From Planctomycetota bacterium (lineage in GTDB: Bacteria; Planctomycetota; UBA11346): 8,740 bases of DNA. Shown piece after piece: positions 8,101 through 8,740 of this stretch. Below the pieces are notes generated by a model. The model was not told where the DNA came from. It worked only from the letters and a program-made list of their open reading frames with translations, and ran no database searches. Location of the stretch: NCBI GenBank assembly GCA_007131555.1, contig SLQH01000170.1:1-8740 (forward strand), given 5' to 3'. The stretch's first letter is position 1; each line of letters starts with the position of its first letter. The position numbers and the translations under genes are program-made.

Positions 8101-8740
8101 GCTGCTCAAAGAGGTGATGCGCTCCTCAAGCCCAGCCTGGGCCTGGGACCGCTCAGCCTCGGCGGCAGCGCTGGCTTCCTCGAGGCTGCGACACCGTTGT
8201 TGTTGCTCATCAAGGGCCTGTTCAGCTTGGGCCCGGGCGGCTTCACTGCCGGTCAACTGGTCACGCATCACGTCCAGATCGCCATCAAGGGCGGCGATAC
8301 GTTGTTCCAGATCGTTGCGCAGTTGCTCCTGCTCAGCTGTGGCGGCCGCGGCGGCCTGTTCCAGTTCAGTGCAGCGTTGCCGTAGCGCATCAGCTTCTTC
8401 CACGGCCTGTTGGTGGGCCGTATCGGCAGCATTCAGGCGCTCCTGGGCATCGCTGAGATCCTTGGTGAGGATGTCGATGCGTTCTTCCTCGGCCTGATGA
8501 CCGGCCCGAGCCAGCTTGAGGTCGCCGTTGAGAGCATTGATTTCGGTCCGCGACCGGCTCAGTTCTTCATCCAGGCGGTCGCGTTCAGCCTGGACCTCGG
8601 CCAGTTGCTTGCGCAGTTCTGCTATGGCCTCCTGGTCCTGCTGGAGCTGGGCGTCAAGGGTCTTGTGGGCTGCCGAACCCTCTTGTTCCAGGACCATCAG
8701 GCGTTGTTGGAGGTCGTCGCGTTCCTTATTCAGGCCGGCA
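5200..8740 (-). CDS. Giant coiled-coil protein, N-terminus outside the window
   Basis: At least 1,179 residues are visible. The first in-frame ATG is at 8697, but the frame stays open to the right edge and the codons upstream of it (G-L-N-K-E-R-D-D-L-Q-Q-R-L) continue the heptad pattern. The true start therefore lies outside, and 8697 is an internal Met. Numbering from that Met, residues 71-250 hold tandem 60-residue repeats. Non-heptad, helix-rich stretches interrupt the rod at about 355-465, 585-670 and 782-870; the last includes a WTQRLEDS motif (823-830). The C-terminus ends in G-L-K-A-R-I-K-A-L-E-S-T. There is no Walker A, Walker B or ABC signature in the visible part, and the C-terminus lacks any SMC head, so this is not an SMC or Rad50 protein. 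No membrane segment is visible. The likely role is a structural scaffold or filament, probably a paralogue of the next gene. Any N-terminal domain is unseen. Confidence 0.82.
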   Translation of the reverse strand, partial: AGLNKERDDLQQRLMVLEQEGSAAHKTLDAQLQQDQEAIAELRKQLAEVQAERDRLDEELSRSRTEINALNGDLKLARAGHQAEEERIDILTKDLSDAQERLNAADTAHQQAVEEADALRQRCTELEQAAAAATAEQEQLRNDLEQRIAALDGDLDVMRDQLTGSEAARAQAEQALDEQQQRCRSLEEASAAAEAERSQAQAGLEERITSLSSDLDTARDQLCAAEAAQRHSEEALAEAQARHAAMAEEQAASAARLESSEQERATIATELEQERAACAALREELAATRQAAEDATQKCVTITEDVAAHAALIERLKRAEAEAATSLKAMHQQLSQVEEERLEAVRAYERALDNAQHEAAQAASREDDLSTALEALAGTIIRLAEAASLALTAIADGGTELGERIDVVSPDVDSGPLVDATASLGTLGRALVEHAQAAAARQLDEAALYRDIAGANERWRGAQDVLMTLASRHGETLELAAEAEQTIREIEERLAGLEGTLREREATIQSLEQGLAAQNQRCQDAEHSRDGLSQDLDQVRAALTAAESTLAEQQQQAQAEQARLEERIAALTADSQALDQQRTELQQQLTDRQQHLATQQGLAQAALAGLRRLMEPIASTLATTDGPLRALADTATALRDAWPESMDAPAIDQVSEELRTLIDGLASQALADHRNGLELSEQLSALRQQAQELSSALEEALREQRDTAATLSHVRQQLSELEERHGALETTRQQQDEELHSLHQETSGLRVQCQHLSEELATVQAIADRVPGLEQTLDQANNTVADQQRQHEDDHAALNSIIAALKQLGLLANERFDHLGLEFTGDARQFSRSTMRWTQRLEDSDESAKTTADYGCHLITRISGQLQSFHDELEHTRRQRIDLESSVRDLQQQVDQQQQTAQDLTERLEQAQTLIEQQRHNLSTVESEKNTLHERIVALEAAGDVAATAHEQAQRQWQASLDEQIASHQAAADHLQAACDDARATLEQRSAELAALRQELDAVSERASAAEAQAAHQIDELRQTVRRRDDDMARQAAEIDQLKEQRLEAIGLQARISSLNNKLNEATKARSLLENQLERLNEASQPEHDEARKREQQQLVDLQSRLRASERHLAEERARLTSLQKSRDRQTKDWQARLAAQGAELEQAQEAHEAALAQIRTLKRDITGLKARIKALEST
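7948..8487 (-). repeat. Tandem 60-residue (180-base) repeats in the giant coiled-coil gene
   Basis: Three consecutive units begin at residues 71, 131 and 191 (counted from Met at 8697), opening EERIDIL, EQRIAAL and EERITSL. Units 1 and 2 match at 24 of 60 positions by eye, including D-L at unit positions 10-11, Q-R-C at 37-39 and an Ala-rich stretch at 45-51. Unit 3 is alike in its first 38 positions and diverges later. Every unit is exactly 60 residues with no gaps. A related EERIAAL segment recurs alone at residues 551-557, and another Q-R-C at 506-508. The array could extend further upstream, beyond the window. Confidence 0.65.

Noticed and set aside
6520..8385. 621-codon open frame on the plus strand
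   Set aside because: It is codon-aligned antisense to the giant coiled-coil gene. Stops there would need TTA, CTA or TCA sense codons, which are rare in this GC-rich gene, so long open frames arise passively. The product is Gly/Leu/Gln-rich with no domain.
2423..8740. SMC/Rad50 chromosome-segregation ATPase
   Set aside because: Automatic annotation often gives this name to long coiled coils. Neither protein shows Walker A, Walker B or the ABC signature, and both C-termini end in coiled coil instead of an ATPase head.

Overview
The window is GC-rich bacterial DNA in which every supported gene lies on the minus strand. Reading in the direction of transcription, from high to low coordinates, the order is: a very large coiled-coil protein whose N-terminus lies outside the window (5200-8740); a second large coiled-coil protein (2423-5161); a CPBP-family membrane protease with an unusual C-terminal extension (820-2418); a gap of 191 bases holding a hairpin; and the N-terminal part of a Hanks-type Ser/Thr kinase (628 to the left edge) whose frame is broken by one base. 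Gaps between the first three genes are 37 and 4 bases, so they look like one operon. The kinase may have its own promoter.

The two coiled-coil proteins fill about 6.3 of the 8.7 kb. Neither shows a Walker A, Walker B or ABC signature motif, so they are not intact SMC or Rad50 proteins. Both have heptad-rich rods interrupted by three stretches of non-heptad, helix-rich sequence roughly 200 residues apart. The third stretch in each carries a QRL(D/E)D motif exactly 340 residues from the C-terminus, and both end in a similar G-L-x-A-R tail. I read them as diverged tandem paralogues. The upstream one also carries tandem repeats of exactly 60 residues, and the downstream one has a basic Lys/Ala/Thr/Pro tail like those of histone H1-like or AlgP-like proteins.

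The organism cannot be named from this window. High GC, a Hanks-type kinase with a GMGGMGGV loop, long repetitive coiled-coil proteins and a CPBP protease fit Planctomycetota/PVC, Myxococcota or similar large-genome bacteria; that placement is an inference. A possible working model is a filament or scaffold pair with a membrane protease and a signalling kinase beside it. Only the gene order supports this model; no functional link is shown by sequence.

The long plus-strand open frames across the window are codon-aligned antisense shadows of the minus-strand genes and are not annotated.
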